DNA of 64,000 nucleotides, taken from NCBI GenBank assembly GCA_030512295.1, contig JAULSR010000001.1, positions 4,921,001 through 4,985,000 on the forward strand, in the 5' to 3' direction. A program made the position numbers and the translations under genes. Positions 22,461 through 32,288 of this stretch are shown here, in pieces; positions within the stretch are counted from its first letter, which is position 1, and each line of letters starts with the position of its first letter. Source of the DNA: Bombardia bombarda. Lineage: Eukaryota; Ascomycota; Sordariomycetes; Sordariales; Lasiosphaeriaceae. The notes beneath the pieces were generated by a model, which saw nothing but the letters and a program-made list of their open reading frames with translations, was not told the origin of the DNA and ran no database searches.

Positions 22461-24254
22461 ATGGACACCATCATCAACTCGTCCTCCGAGGCTTGGGGCC
22501 CGGAAGCCTCTCTTGACGCCGCCGTTTCCTCGAAGCGCACTTACCTGCTCTTTGGCCTTGGCTTCTGTGGATTGCTTGCCATCTGGCACTATCTTACGCC
22601 AAGTCAGCATGGCCAGGTCAAGGAACCGCCTGCGGTGTCGCCTTCGATCCCCTTAATTGGGCACTTTCTGGGCTTTTACCAGCAGGGGATTCAGTACCTG
22701 GAGACTCTTCGGTGAGTATTGCACCATTAACAGCCAGCCAGGTCGTAGGATGGTCACACTGACAGTATTTCAGCCGCAAGACACCATGGCCAGCCTTCAC
22801 CATCAAGCTCTTCTCGATCAAAACGTACGTCGTCACAACACCTGCCCTCTCGCACGTAGCGCTGCGGAGCAAATCGCTCTCTCTCGAGCCTCTGAGCGCC
22901 ACCGTTGCCACTAGAATGCTGGGTTTGAGCAAGGCGGCCGACCGCCACTTTGGCATCGACGAGCGTGGCGAGTTCGTTGGCTCGCCCACCTTGGGTGAGA
23001 GACGCGTCGAGTTCAGCAAACTCCTTGGCTCTGGATCGACCCTGTCCGAGCCCAGCCAGGTTGCCTCCAACGCCGTCGCTGATGCTGTCAACAAGTTTGA
23101 CTCCAACTGGGAGTCGCACGACTTGTTCATGTGGCTTCGCGACGTCATCACCGTCGGAACAGTCGCAGGTCTTTATGGCCCCAAGAATCCCGTTGCGCTT
23201 GATCCGACCCTTATTGAGGATATCTGGTACGTATCTCGTTAGATAGAGAGAGTTACTCACATGGCTGACGCTTGCTCCTCTCAGGACATTTGACGAGAAC
23301 CAGCTCCGCCTCAGCTGGGGCATCTTCCCCAAGCTCGTCGCACCCGCCGGCGTACGCGCCGTGAATCGCATCTCGGCCGCCTTTGAGAACTACATCCACT
23401 CCGGCAACGACAAGCTCGGCAGCGCCGCCGTGCAGACCACCATCGCCGCCCTGAAGCGGCTCGGCCTCAGCGACAACGACTACTCGCGCCTCGAGGTGTT
23501 CAACATCTCCGTCGCCACCGTCAACACAGTCCCCACGGCCGTGTCCATGATCTCCGCCATCCTGGCCGACCCCAAGCTGCTCTTTGCCCTGCGCGACGAG
23601 GTCCAGGCCATCGTCAGCTTCATCCCCTCAGACGAGACCAGCAGCAACAAAAAGAGCAAAAAGGCCGCCACCACCACCCCTCCAACCAAAAAGCACGCCC
23701 AGCTAGACATGGCCGCCGCCCAAACCGCCTGCCCCCTCCTCATCGCCTGCTACCAAGAGGCCCTCCGCATCGGCAGCCTGCCAACCTGCAACCGCGCCGT
23801 GCTCGAGGACACGACGCTCGTTGACCCCGACACGGGCGTTGCCGTCGCCATGCAAAAGGGCCACCGCGTCTCCATCCCCACATTCATGCTGCACGGCCGC
23901 GACCAGATCTGGGGCGGCGACGCGCAGAAATTCGACCCCTGGCGCTTCATGCCCGGCGGGTCCGCCGCCGACGCCAAGGGCCGCGCGCGCGAGCAAGGGT
24001 TTGTGCCCTATGGCGGCGGCGTGCACCTCTGCCCCGGACGGCATCTGGCCAAGGCGGAGATATTGGCGAGCGGCGCGCTGATGGTGATGGCGCTGGATTT
24101 TGTGGTCGGGGGTGAGATGGCGGGGGCCAGCGCGGCGGAGGTGAGGGCGAAGGAGAGTAAGAGTGGGGCGAAGAAGCCCAAGGCGGCGGAGAGGATGGTG
24201 AGGATTCGGAGGAGAGAGGGGTGGGAGGATGTTGTTTGGAGTGTTAAGGCTTGA
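22461..24254 (+). CDS. Cytochrome P450, CYP7/CYP8-like type
   Basis: P450 of 557 residues in three exons: 22461-22711, 22774-23226, 23285-24254, all junctions phase 2 and in frame. The N-terminal anchor is YLLFGLGFCGLLAIWHYL, followed by PAVSPSIPLIGHFLGFY. The I-helix region (NISVATVNTVPTAVSMI) lacks the acid-Thr pair and has Asn-Thr instead, as in fungal relatives of CYP7/CYP8 (sterol 7-alpha-hydroxylase and prostacyclin-synthase-like). The K-helix is CYQEALRIGSLPTCNRAV (ExxR 393-396); the meander is FDPWRFMPGG; the haem loop is FVPYGGGVHLCPGRHLAKAEIL with Cys484. A charged insert (NKKSKKAATTTPPTKKH, about 356-372) sits before the K-helix, and the C-terminus is Lys/Ala-rich. The missing I-helix acid-alcohol pair suggests either isomerase-like chemistry or unusual oxygen activation. 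It is divergent from the preceding P450. Confidence 0.92.
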
Positions 24255-24388
24255 TCTTTTTAATATATATTGATGATGAATGATTGGATTTGTCGATGTC
24301 GTTGGTTTTGGACAAGGGTTGGATTGATGGGAGAGGGCATAGCAAACGGGATCTTGTAGACGGCTTGGCAGCAACCCAGGTAACAATT

Positions 24389-24487
24389 GGTCGGGTGGCG
24401 CAATGGTAGCGCGTTACTTTCCGGTTAAATCAGATTTGATAATCTCTCAGTTGGTAAAGGCTCTGGGTTCGAGTCCCAGCTCGATCG
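24389..24487 (+). tRNA. tRNA-Arg (anticodon CCG) with intron
   Basis: Cloverleaf read by eye: acceptor 5' strand GGTCGGG pairs with CTCGATC (two G-U pairs) before discriminator G24487; D-stem GCGC/GCGC; anticodon stem TTACT/GGTAA; T-arm CTGGG-TTCGAGT-CCCAG. The A box is TGGCGCAATGG and the B box GGTTCGAGTCC (24466-24476). The anticodon loop is TT-CCG-G followed, at the canonical site after position 37, by a 27-nt intron (24425-24451) and then T38. The mature tRNA is 72 nt and would read CGG. A TTTT stop for RNA polymerase III lies at 24492-24495. Confidence 0.93.
24425..24451 (+). other. tRNA-Arg intron, 27 nt
   Basis: Sits between tRNA positions 37 and 38, the fixed site for nuclear tRNA introns, and is AT-rich. 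Removing it restores the 7-nt anticodon loop. Confidence 0.85.
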
Positions 24488-24491
24488 GCTC

Positions 24492-24495
24492 TTTT
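24492..24495 (+). terminator. Pol III T-run terminator
   Basis: Four T residues 5 nt after the tRNA 3' end, the usual minimal RNA polymerase III stop. Confidence 0.7.
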
Positions 24496-24752
24496 GGTTA
24501 TTTCTTTACATGAAATATGTTTTATATCTTTTTCCTTTTAGTGTCGGCTTGAATGAAGTTGCCTTCATTACCAAAGTATCACAGACTCTGAGCCGTTTTT
24601 GATGGTGATAATATTAGTTAACTTAAGAATGAACTAAATTCAAGGATATGTATAATAAAGGGGTGAAATGTTCAAGAAACTCAACCTCCTCAAAAATGCC
24701 AGCCAGCTAAGTGATATATCCCTAGATTAAACCTGTCTTCATTGTATGCCCC

Positions 24753-25796
24753 TCACAGCTCAACATGCGACACACTCGACCCATTCACAATCTCAAACTT
24801 ATCCCGCCCACCATCCTTCCCCGTCCACATCTCCACCGCCCCCCTCGCCAAACGATGCAAATCCCCCGTCCGCCAAACCACAGCCGCAACAGTGCCCAGC
24901 CACACCGCCGCCAGCACCTTGATAGCCACAAATCGCCACCTAGGCAACCACCACGCACCCGCCGCGACAGCATCAATCCTCTCCTTGCCCTCCTCGACAG
25001 TCGTGTTCCCCCGATACCACTCCTCAAACGTATAAAACCATAACAGCCACCGCCACTGCATGCCACATTCCACCAGCACCCACGTCAGCGGCAGCAGGTA
25101 CATGCACCCGGAAAAGTGGGCAGTCAGCTCGGGAAACCAGAAGTGGATATACCCCGTGCAGTAGAAAGTGCTGACAACCGTCGACATCCCCAACACCGGC
25201 AGCAGCAAAATAAAAGACAAATACCCCTTGGACGACGTCTTACTATCCGCGAACCACGTCTTGCGGAACTGATACAAAAACACCAGCGTCGTCGTCGTCG
25301 CACCCGAGATGGTAGCCCCGAAAAACACAAACTGCATCAGCAGCCGGCACAGCAGCGCGTCGTGCGGCGTGAAGCTGCTGAAGCTCGCGCGGATCCAGAC
25401 CAGCAGGGCCGGGCCCATGCAGTGGTGCAGCGTCGAGCCCTTGTCGCTGCGCGTGACGGTCAGGTCGACGATGTAGGAGCCCGTCAGGATGGCGCATGAG
25501 AGCAAGGAACGGGCCGTGTCGTCGGGGGTCCAGGCGGCGATGGGGTCGAAGCCGTGCAGCATGAGGGGCAGGGTGAGGTAGAAGAGGAGGAGGCGGGAGG
25601 GGATGACGCCGCACTCGACGGCGAGGCGGGATTGGATCTCGGGCTTGAGTTTGGACCACTCGGGCATGGTGCGGGCGAAGTAGGTGCGGGCGGAGGAGCG
25701 GGTGGAGGCGGTGAGGAGGGCGATGAGGGCGACGATGGCGAGGTCGAATTTGATTGTGGTTGTGGCGTCGGTGGGGATGGGGGTGATGGCGGCCAT
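24753..25796 (-). CDS. Polytopic membrane protein with TLC-like His-His motif (paralog A)
   Basis: Single exon, 347 residues, starting MAAITPIPTDATTTIKFDL. I do not recognise a characterised family with certainty. Seven or eight hydrophobic segments are visible. The best-conserved patch is TGSYIVDLTVTRSDKG followed by LHHCMGPALLVWIRASFSSF; a Tyr..Asp, a spacer, then His-His in a helix recalls TLC-domain proteins (ceramide synthase/TRAM-like), but the rest does not clearly fit. It closes with CGMQWRWLLWFYTFEEWYRG and a last helix. It is clearly homologous to the plus-strand gene at 30735-31850: shared LHHCMGPALL(V/I)W, FFGA, and QWRWLL(W/R)FY blocks at the same spacing, and similar length. Its position in the P450/transporter/acyltransferase block suggests a lipid-related role. 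Function unknown. Confidence 0.85.
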   Translation of the reverse strand: MAAITPIPTDATTTIKFDLAIVALIALLTASTRSSARTYFARTMPEWSKLKPEIQSRLAVECGVIPSRLLLFYLTLPLMLHGFDPIAAWTPDDTARSLLSCAILTGSYIVDLTVTRSDKGSTLHHCMGPALLVWIRASFSSFTPHDALLCRLLMQFVFFGATISGATTTTLVFLYQFRKTWFADSKTSSKGYLSFILLLPVLGMSTVVSTFYCTGYIHFWFPELTAHFSGCMYLLPLTWVLVECGMQWRWLLWFYTFEEWYRGNTTVEEGKERIDAVAAGAWWLPRWRFVAIKVLAAVWLGTVAAVVWRTGDLHRLARGAVEMWTGKDGGRDKFEIVNGSSVSHVEL

Positions 25797-26363
25797 CTTG
25801 GTGACTGGTTGTTACAGAGTTTGGGTGATGATGGTGATGGTTGTTGTGGTGATAGTGTTCAGGGAGTATACCGTGCTTGGCGATAGTGTTGAGGGGAGGG
25901 AAAGGGGTTGGCTGGGTGGCTCGAGGCTGGCTGACTGAGTGACTGAGTGACTTACTGCTTACACAATTTTGAGGGATGGAATTCTTTCAGCAAGAAACTC
26001 ATATGGGAGAGGGAGAGACTCTCAGACGCTCCAGAGTGCCCCCGAGACCTAGATCCCTTGAGACAAGGTGAGATGGCCTTGGAACTCACACAGGGCCAAA
26101 CCGGAGCCGTTCCTGCCGTCGTCGTCGGGTCGTCGTCGGCCAAATGTGACCCCCACCGGCCGCACCTCGCCATCTTGGCCAAGTCCAACTTGCTATTCTG
26201 TATCATATCGCCGACCATCTCTCTGAGAACTGTGGTCAGAAACGTGCTCACGCCTCCTGCCAAGCTGGAATATGGCGTAGTTGTTACTGTCGGCGTGATG
26301 TTTGTTGAGGCGAAATTCTATCACCACCGCCACCCCTTTTCCTCCTCGGCTTTCGGCTGATAG

Positions 26364-26403
<40 letters not shown>

Positions 26404-26409
26404 GCGCGC
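26364..26409. repeat. (CA)n/(CG)n microsatellite
   Basis: About 19 CA units followed directly by about four CG units. Alternating purine-pyrimidine throughout, so it could adopt left-handed DNA. Confidence 0.95.
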
Positions 26410-27756
26410 AGTCTCTCTCAGTCCGACTCGCTCGTTAACCGGTTAGACGCTCATCCGATCTGAGTTAGGTAAGTGAAGCAGGCAATCGGGCAGCCATGAA
26501 TAGAAAGCAGTTGTTTGTGCTGGATTTAGTACTGCGACTCGACTAACGAGGATGCACACGGCCGAGTTTGGATAGGTTTCGGCCAGAAAGTCCGAAGTGG
26601 CGCATCAGTGTAGTGGTTGTCGTTGTTGTGGTGTGAACCTTGAAAGGGTTTATCTGATTGGCATGGGCGGTACTTGGGCCCAAAGTATCTCGTCTCCTGT
26701 GGATAACCGGCTCGCCCCGATATGTAACAAAACGAAATACATGGATACGTACTAGATACATAGGAACCTTGAGGGACAACAAGTACAGCAAATGCAGCCA
26801 CGAGCACGCAAAAATGTGGTCCCGGGTTAGGCTGAGTGATCGACATTCTCGATTGAGACAAAAAAAACTGCCGTGACGCATTTTCCAGGTACTGGTACTG
26901 GCTTGGCCACTCTGTATGTCGTGACAAGAATGAGGCATCCCGAGCTCTACTGGTGTCAATGTACTTTATGACAACCATGTGGCACCCATCACTTCTTGTC
27001 CGAAAAAGAAAGGAAAATACCCCGTACATCCATCCATGCGGCGCGCTGCACTGCGCTTCCTTCACCGGCCATTTTTCCATTCGTTATCTCCTGTGTCTAT
27101 CGGTCAGCCACCAACAGCAGCAGAGAGATGACTTCCGACGAAAAGGTTGGTTGTCTTGTCCTGTGACCACAATTGCAAGTAAGCCAACCGCCACAACAAA
27201 AAACCAAGGAAGCAATGTCAATAGCGCCTGCAGTAAATGTTCCAGTAGGCTGTGTCCAATATCGGGTCAAAGGCTAGGAAGCAGGTCCGCCAATCAGCTT
27301 GTTTCGTTCCGTTCCGTCCCGCCTTATTCCGCCCCCTTTTGTCTACTTCGACTTACTAAGGTAGGTACTAAGGTAGGAAGCCGGGGCAAGCAATCGCGTT
27401 ACACAGATCATCGGACCGCCCCGGTTACATTCGGCAAACCCGTTGACCCCGTCCTGCTGAATAATAGTTTCTATTGAAAACAGCCAGCCCATTCTGGCGA
27501 CCTTGTGGAGTGAAGAGACATTTACTTTCCATTCGTTTAAACTCTTTCCTTTTTTTTCTTTTTACAGTTGCCATGAAGAAACGTGCCGAGGTATATATTG
27601 GACATTCACGACACCCTCAAAAACGGAGAAGAAGCTCCTCTCTTGATTTCATTTGACAGCCCTGTGCAGCCTCAACAGCCATCGTGGCATCGATTTACAC
27701 CGGTCTAGGTATGATGACTTAATGACGGTTTGTTGTCACGCTGAAGGTGGTTGTGT

Positions 27757-28149
27757 GGGGTGTCGATTATATGACTTCCATGCACTTCACCCCACCCACG
27801 AAAACGTATTACAGCCTTTACAGCAAACTAAGCTCGCTCAGCACAAGCCCCACACCCCTACCGAAGTCTATAACCTCCCTCAAACTATTTGCAATTGCAG
27901 ACTTTTCGATTCTATAGCTTTTAAAAAAGCTTGCAGCGCAAATGTACTCGATAGCTATCAAAATCGCCGTCAAATAGTACTAGTAAGTATATATTTTATA
28001 AAATCTTTGCGCCAGCGATGGACTTTATGAAAAGAAGTTTGGTTTGTGTGTAGCTTGTGGGGGTGACAGTGTATTTACGGAAAGGTGACTTTGCGTGCAG
28101 TCTTTAACCTTGGTTATTTCGGTAAAGTGTAAGTCATATAATCGACACC
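27757..28149. mobile_element. MITE-like element with 19-bp terminal inverted repeats
   Basis: GGTGTCGATTATATGACTT at 27759-27777 is matched perfectly, in inverse orientation, at 28131-28149. Immediately outside are copies of GTTGTGT at 27750-27756 and 28150-28156, a likely 7-8 bp target-site duplication, with two extra G (27757-27758) at the left end. The roughly 390-bp interior has no transposase frame. Length, inverted ends and flanking repeat fit a non-autonomous DNA transposon; a 7-8 bp duplication would suit a hAT-type mobiliser, but superfamily is uncertain. Confidence 0.7.
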
Positions 28150-30501
28150 GTTGTGTAGTTATCCGGATAGCCAGCCGACTAGCTAGCATAGCAGCCATGG
28201 CTGTCCAAGACCCTGTCTTAGCTTGCATGTCGTGCATATGAGGATCTGATTACAGCGTGTGGCGATGCCTAACCTAACCTCTATCATCAACAAAAGAAAG
28301 CAGGGAAAGTTTGATAGCTAACAGTCTGTCAGGTCAGTTAAATGTCTCAGATACGTAGGTGGCTGACGGCCGGCCGGCTGATGGGCTGGGCTGGCAGGTT
28401 AACATGCCACACACCACCGACCTTAGTTGTATTCTTCACTGACAAGCAGGGCTCATTGATGTGGCCGGCGCCATACGTGAGGCGTCTTGGCCATTTCCGC
28501 TTCATATTGCAGAATGAGACAGGGGTGGTAAGGTGATTGGGGGCGGCAAGTGGAAGGGCCGATCGCCCTGGCAGCCTGGACGGGTACCTGTATGAGAATG
28601 TTTTATTATTGTCTTATAGTGTGAGAACATACTATTTAGCTATGTGGATGATATGTAGAGTATGGCATTGTCTGTAGACAGTTGTATCATTATGATAGCA
28701 TAATGGTGAGTTGATAGTCAGTGATTAAGTCCACTCGTGTTTGATTTTCTTGTTATCAAAGATACCTACTACCATACCCAGGTACCTTAGTAAGTAGCAC
28801 CGAAGGCACAGTCAAGTGGCCTACCTCCTTTTCACCGCCGATCTGGCAAACCAACTTACACGCGACCAATAATAGTCCTCAGGCTGGATGTTGTTATCCG
28901 ATTGCTTCCGATTATCTTCTCTTCTCTCTCTCTCTTTTACAATATCTGGACGTTGGTGTGAGAAGATTCAAGGAGGCTCAGCGAGAGTGAGGCGCATGTC
29001 CCTTTTCAGTTATCTCCTCGCCTGGGCTGGTTGGCCCACTCACACAACGGGTCCCGTCTGCATACCTTGAATACGGCACACTCCCTGCACATCGTAGACA
29101 TTCAGACGTGTAAGTGCCAGGGTGGCGCTGGGGTCTGTAGTCAAAATAGGTAGCGAGGTAACGATACATGCATGGTGTTTGCGTGTGTGCATGTGTTGGC
29201 ATGTTACTAGCTTACCTAGGTACCTGGCCTAACCGTGACAATCTAGGTAGACATCTGAGTTAGGCCGTGGTCGGATGGCAGTTGAATACTCTCCGGCTTC
29301 TATCCGACATACCAAGTTGCCTCATGATCAGCATTGTCTGTGTTGTGTGCTGTTTCGCGGCTTGGCGTGATACTGGGGGGAGATTATCGTCCATATCAGT
29401 CACGGATCTGATTTCCTTAACTGTCCTAATTGTTGGTTGAGGTGGTGTTGATGAGCGTGACACCGCCTATCAGCCAAGAGGGTCAAGACCAATAGTTAGT
29501 TCTGACATGTCGAATTGTGCTACATGGCCGTTGATCAGAGGCCATCTTGAGACCAATAAAGTGACTTCAAGTTTGCCAAGAACAAACAGAATATCTGTAG
29601 GGAACCAAAAAAGGGAGTCAATGGACCAAAAAAACAGGTTTCATGTCTTGATATCCTGCCACTTTGGGAAACTCCGTAGATTTCCAAGTGGTGTTGACAC
29701 CAGGTAGGTTATGGGCTGGAACTAGGGCTATCTGACTAAGATGGTAAGGGCGTGATGGCTGGTCCAGGTCTGGACATGGCGATACAGGGAATGTAAACGT
29801 GCTCGTGGCTGGGATGCATCTCGTACTCTTTGGGCAAAGATAGACAGGACCGATGGCCAGATAGCACCGAACCGGTGAACTGGCATCCGGGGTGTGGGTC
29901 TGTTCTGCATGTTTTGATGCATATGTGGTTTGATGTCTTGATGATTCTGATAGACCTTGATATGCATATAACCAAAAGTTTCGGACGGCCCCTTTACTCA
30001 GCGAGGTTGATCTTTGTTGATTTGTCGAAAGAAAATAGGGGGTGTGGGAGCAGGATCAGGGATACGGATGGGATAGCGCGCGCGTGTGTTTGGCGTCAAG
30101 CAAAACTCTTTGAGCTTCAATGATATGGAGGATCACGAGCGGACTGAGTCAAATGCAACCCATTCGAAAAGAATAATCGGCGATCACTTGGTCGAAATAT
30201 GATCATATTTGCATCATCGAATGCCATGATTGGTGCTCTCCCTTGGACGATGGGAGAGACAGGAGACTGATGATCGTTTTTCGGTGACCTCCACGGTCGA
30301 ATCTAAGAAGGCGGGGAATCAGAGTTGGATGGAATGGACTATTGATTACCTATGTAGAACGAGATGAGAGCACCTGTTCACATGTCGACAGGGCCGATAG
30401 TGGAGGCAACAGGGCAAGAGGCGCAAACCGACATGGAACTAGACCGACCAACGGTCCGAACCTTGCCGTCTACGGCTCATGCACTCATATCAAGACATCA
30501 A

Positions 30502-30506
<5 letters not shown>

Positions 30507-30539
<33 letters not shown>
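30507..30539. repeat. Poly-T tract, 33 nt
   Basis: Uninterrupted run of T about 195 bp upstream of the start of paralog B. It may act as a nucleosome-excluding promoter element or be a retroposed poly(A) remnant; nothing else supports the latter. Confidence 0.95.
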
Positions 30540-30544
<5 letters not shown>

Positions 30545-30734
30545 CTCATCATCTATCTTGCTGATGTTGCTAGTCGTGTGGCAAACGTGATCCGACGTAG
30601 CGGTTCTGCGGTTTCAAGAGACCGAGGTCCCAGCATACTTTTTTCTCAATCCCTGGGTTCGAGACTCTCCTGACTCTGAACAGCCACTTTTGCCATCCTT
30701 TGCCATCTTTTTGCTTGCTTTCACAACCGGCTTG

Positions 30735-31850
30735 ATGGAGAACCAAAAGATATTCAAGATGACAAACCTCGTCAGCACATTCGAGGGCGACATTCAGATC
30801 GCGTCCTTTGCCTTCATCGTCACAGGCCTCTTGTATCGCCTCACGCACGAGCAGCTCGAGAGGCGGATTCCAAAATGGAACTCATTCTCTTCGGCATTGC
30901 AGAACCGCATGGCGGTTGAGATTGCCTGTATTCCCGTACGACTGGGGCTGTTTTACTTTACGCTACCAACGGTGCTGAAGGTGTTCACGCCGGCTGGCAA
31001 CTGGACAGCAATCGACACGCAGCGAACATTGATTGCATGGTGTGTGACAAAACCCCTTTTACTGACTTCCTGTCCTCGAAAGTTTACTGATTGTGATGAG
31101 ACCAGCTCGCTCATGACGGGGGCCTATCTCTTTGACCTCATCATCTACCGCGACGATGTCCTCAGCATATTGCACCACTGCATGGGACCGGCCCTCTTGA
31201 TCTGGACACGGACGTGTTTCTCGTCCTTCACCTCGTCAGACGCGCTCGTGTCGCGTAGCTTGGTGATGTTTGTCTTCTTCGGGGCAGCGACTGGAGGAAT
31301 CGCAGCCTCAGGGGGCGTTTTCCTGCTACGAGTGGGCAAGACATGTCTGCCGCGCGCGGACCTGTACCGCTACTTTGCCTCATGCGTGGCCAGCTTGTCA
31401 GTCACGACGGTTTTGAGCTGCTACATGAACGTGCTTTACTTCTTGCAGAACTGGGACGATGCGTGGGCTTACTTTGGTCTGTTTATGGTTCTGCCCCTTA
31501 TCTGGGAGACATTCGAGTGCTACCTGCAGTGGCGCTGGCTGTTGCGCTTCTACGAGATAGAGGACAAACTGCGTCAGCCCAAGGCCTGCAGGGAGAAGCG
31601 CAGCGCGTCTCCTGACTCGGATGACCAGATAACACTGGTGGATGACATGGCGGGAGAGACCATCAAATCCATGTTTCCAACATGGCTGGTGCCATTGCTG
31701 AAGCTGATGGTGTGCCAGTGGATGGTTCTGGCGGCGGCACTGTGGTTCAATCTCGTTAGGGACTCGTACGCTACCTGGACTGGTGGTCCCATCGTCCTGC
31801 CAGATTTTATCAACGCTGGGCAATCGGTTGGGGTGAACTTTACGGCGTGA
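30735..31850 (+). CDS. Polytopic membrane protein with TLC-like His-His motif (paralog B)
   Basis: Diverged paralog of the minus-strand gene at 24753-25796. Exons 30735-31039 and 31106-31850 give 349 residues. The 66-nt intron has a CTGAC branch site, and removing it turns a mismatched stretch into TLIACSLMTGAYLFDL, matching SLLSCAILTGSYIVDL of the paralog. I chose the ATG at 30735; a second in-frame ATG at 30759 is possible. Shared blocks: ALQNRMAVEIACIPVRLGLFYFTLP near the start, ILHHCMGPALLIWTRTCFSSF, MFVFFGAATGG, and YLQWRWLLRFYEIED. A charged loop (EKRSASPDSDDQ) precedes the last helices. Function unknown; paralogy, helix pattern and neighbours suggest a membrane or lipid role. Next to the acyltransferase gene, same strand. 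Confidence 0.85.
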   Translation: MENQKIFKMTNLVSTFEGDIQIASFAFIVTGLLYRLTHEQLERRIPKWNSFSSALQNRMAVEIACIPVRLGLFYFTLPTVLKVFTPAGNWTAIDTQRTLIAWCVTKPLLLTSCPRKFTDCDETSSLMTGAYLFDLIIYRDDVLSILHHCMGPALLIWTRTCFSSFTSSDALVSRSLVMFVFFGAATGGIAASGGVFLLRVGKTCLPRADLYRYFASCVASLSVTTVLSCYMNVLYFLQNWDDAWAYFGLFMVLPLIWETFECYLQWRWLLRFYEIEDKLRQPKACREKRSASPDSDDQITLVDDMAGETIKSMFPTWLVPLLKLMVCQWMVLAAALWFNLVRDSYATWTGGPIVLPDFINAGQSVGVNFTA

Positions 31851-32288
31851 GGATTTATACACAATTTGTTGGGTTTGTGGTTTATATGGGGAGGGGATTT
31901 GAGACACATTGGAACCAGACAGAGTATTTTCATCCATGATTAAACTTCTAGCTAATGGTCAATTACTTTATAAAACGTGGAATTGTGTTGCCAATACGCT
32001 GATTAGTGCTTTTCTAAATTTACAAATGTTTAAAAGCCTACCTCTCATTCATACCATGAATTGCCTGTAATATCGATATTACCAGGATTTGTGCACCTGA
32101 ACCGATGAAGGGGCTGGCCTGACCAACCGAATTAGGACGATCGACCGCCCTCCCTCGTCCTATATAAGTCCCGTCCAATCCCTCACACACCCTTCATCCC
32201 ACCTCTCTACCCCAACATTCCACTCAACCTCTAATTCCCTCTACCCATGTAAACAAAGATTCAACAACTACACATCGAGTATCGCCAA
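31851..32288. other. Intergenic region and acyltransferase promoter
   Basis: Short AT-rich spacer, then a TATATAAG box at 32161-32168 and a CT/CA-rich leader up to the ATG at 32289. Confidence 0.55.
32161..32168 (+). promoter_or_regulatory. TATA box of the acyltransferase gene
   Basis: TATATAAG, 121 bp upstream of the start codon and followed by a pyrimidine-rich initiator-like region. A clear TATA box often marks inducible rather than housekeeping fungal genes. Confidence 0.6.

Larger units (their letters stand above)
25797..30734. other. Five-kilobase gene-free interval
   Basis: No open frame here shows family resemblance, and none pairs with a neighbour through credible splice sites. Contents: the promoter of paralog A at the left edge, a long CA/CG microsatellite (26364-26409), the MITE-like element (27757-28149), scattered GGTAGGTA/CCTAGGTA motifs (27357-27380, 29214-29225) and a T33 tract (30507-30539) shortly upstream of paralog B. 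The look is of old transposon debris or a gene desert. Confidence 0.5.

Noticed and set aside
24753..25796. Assignment of the membrane paralogs to Pyr4-type terpene cyclases
   Set aside because: Those are about 240 residues with a different conserved acidic pattern. These proteins are about 348 residues with a His-His motif.
30651..30670. B-box-like GGTTCGAGACT
   Set aside because: The flanking bases cannot form a T-arm or acceptor stem and no A box lies upstream, so it is not a tRNA.
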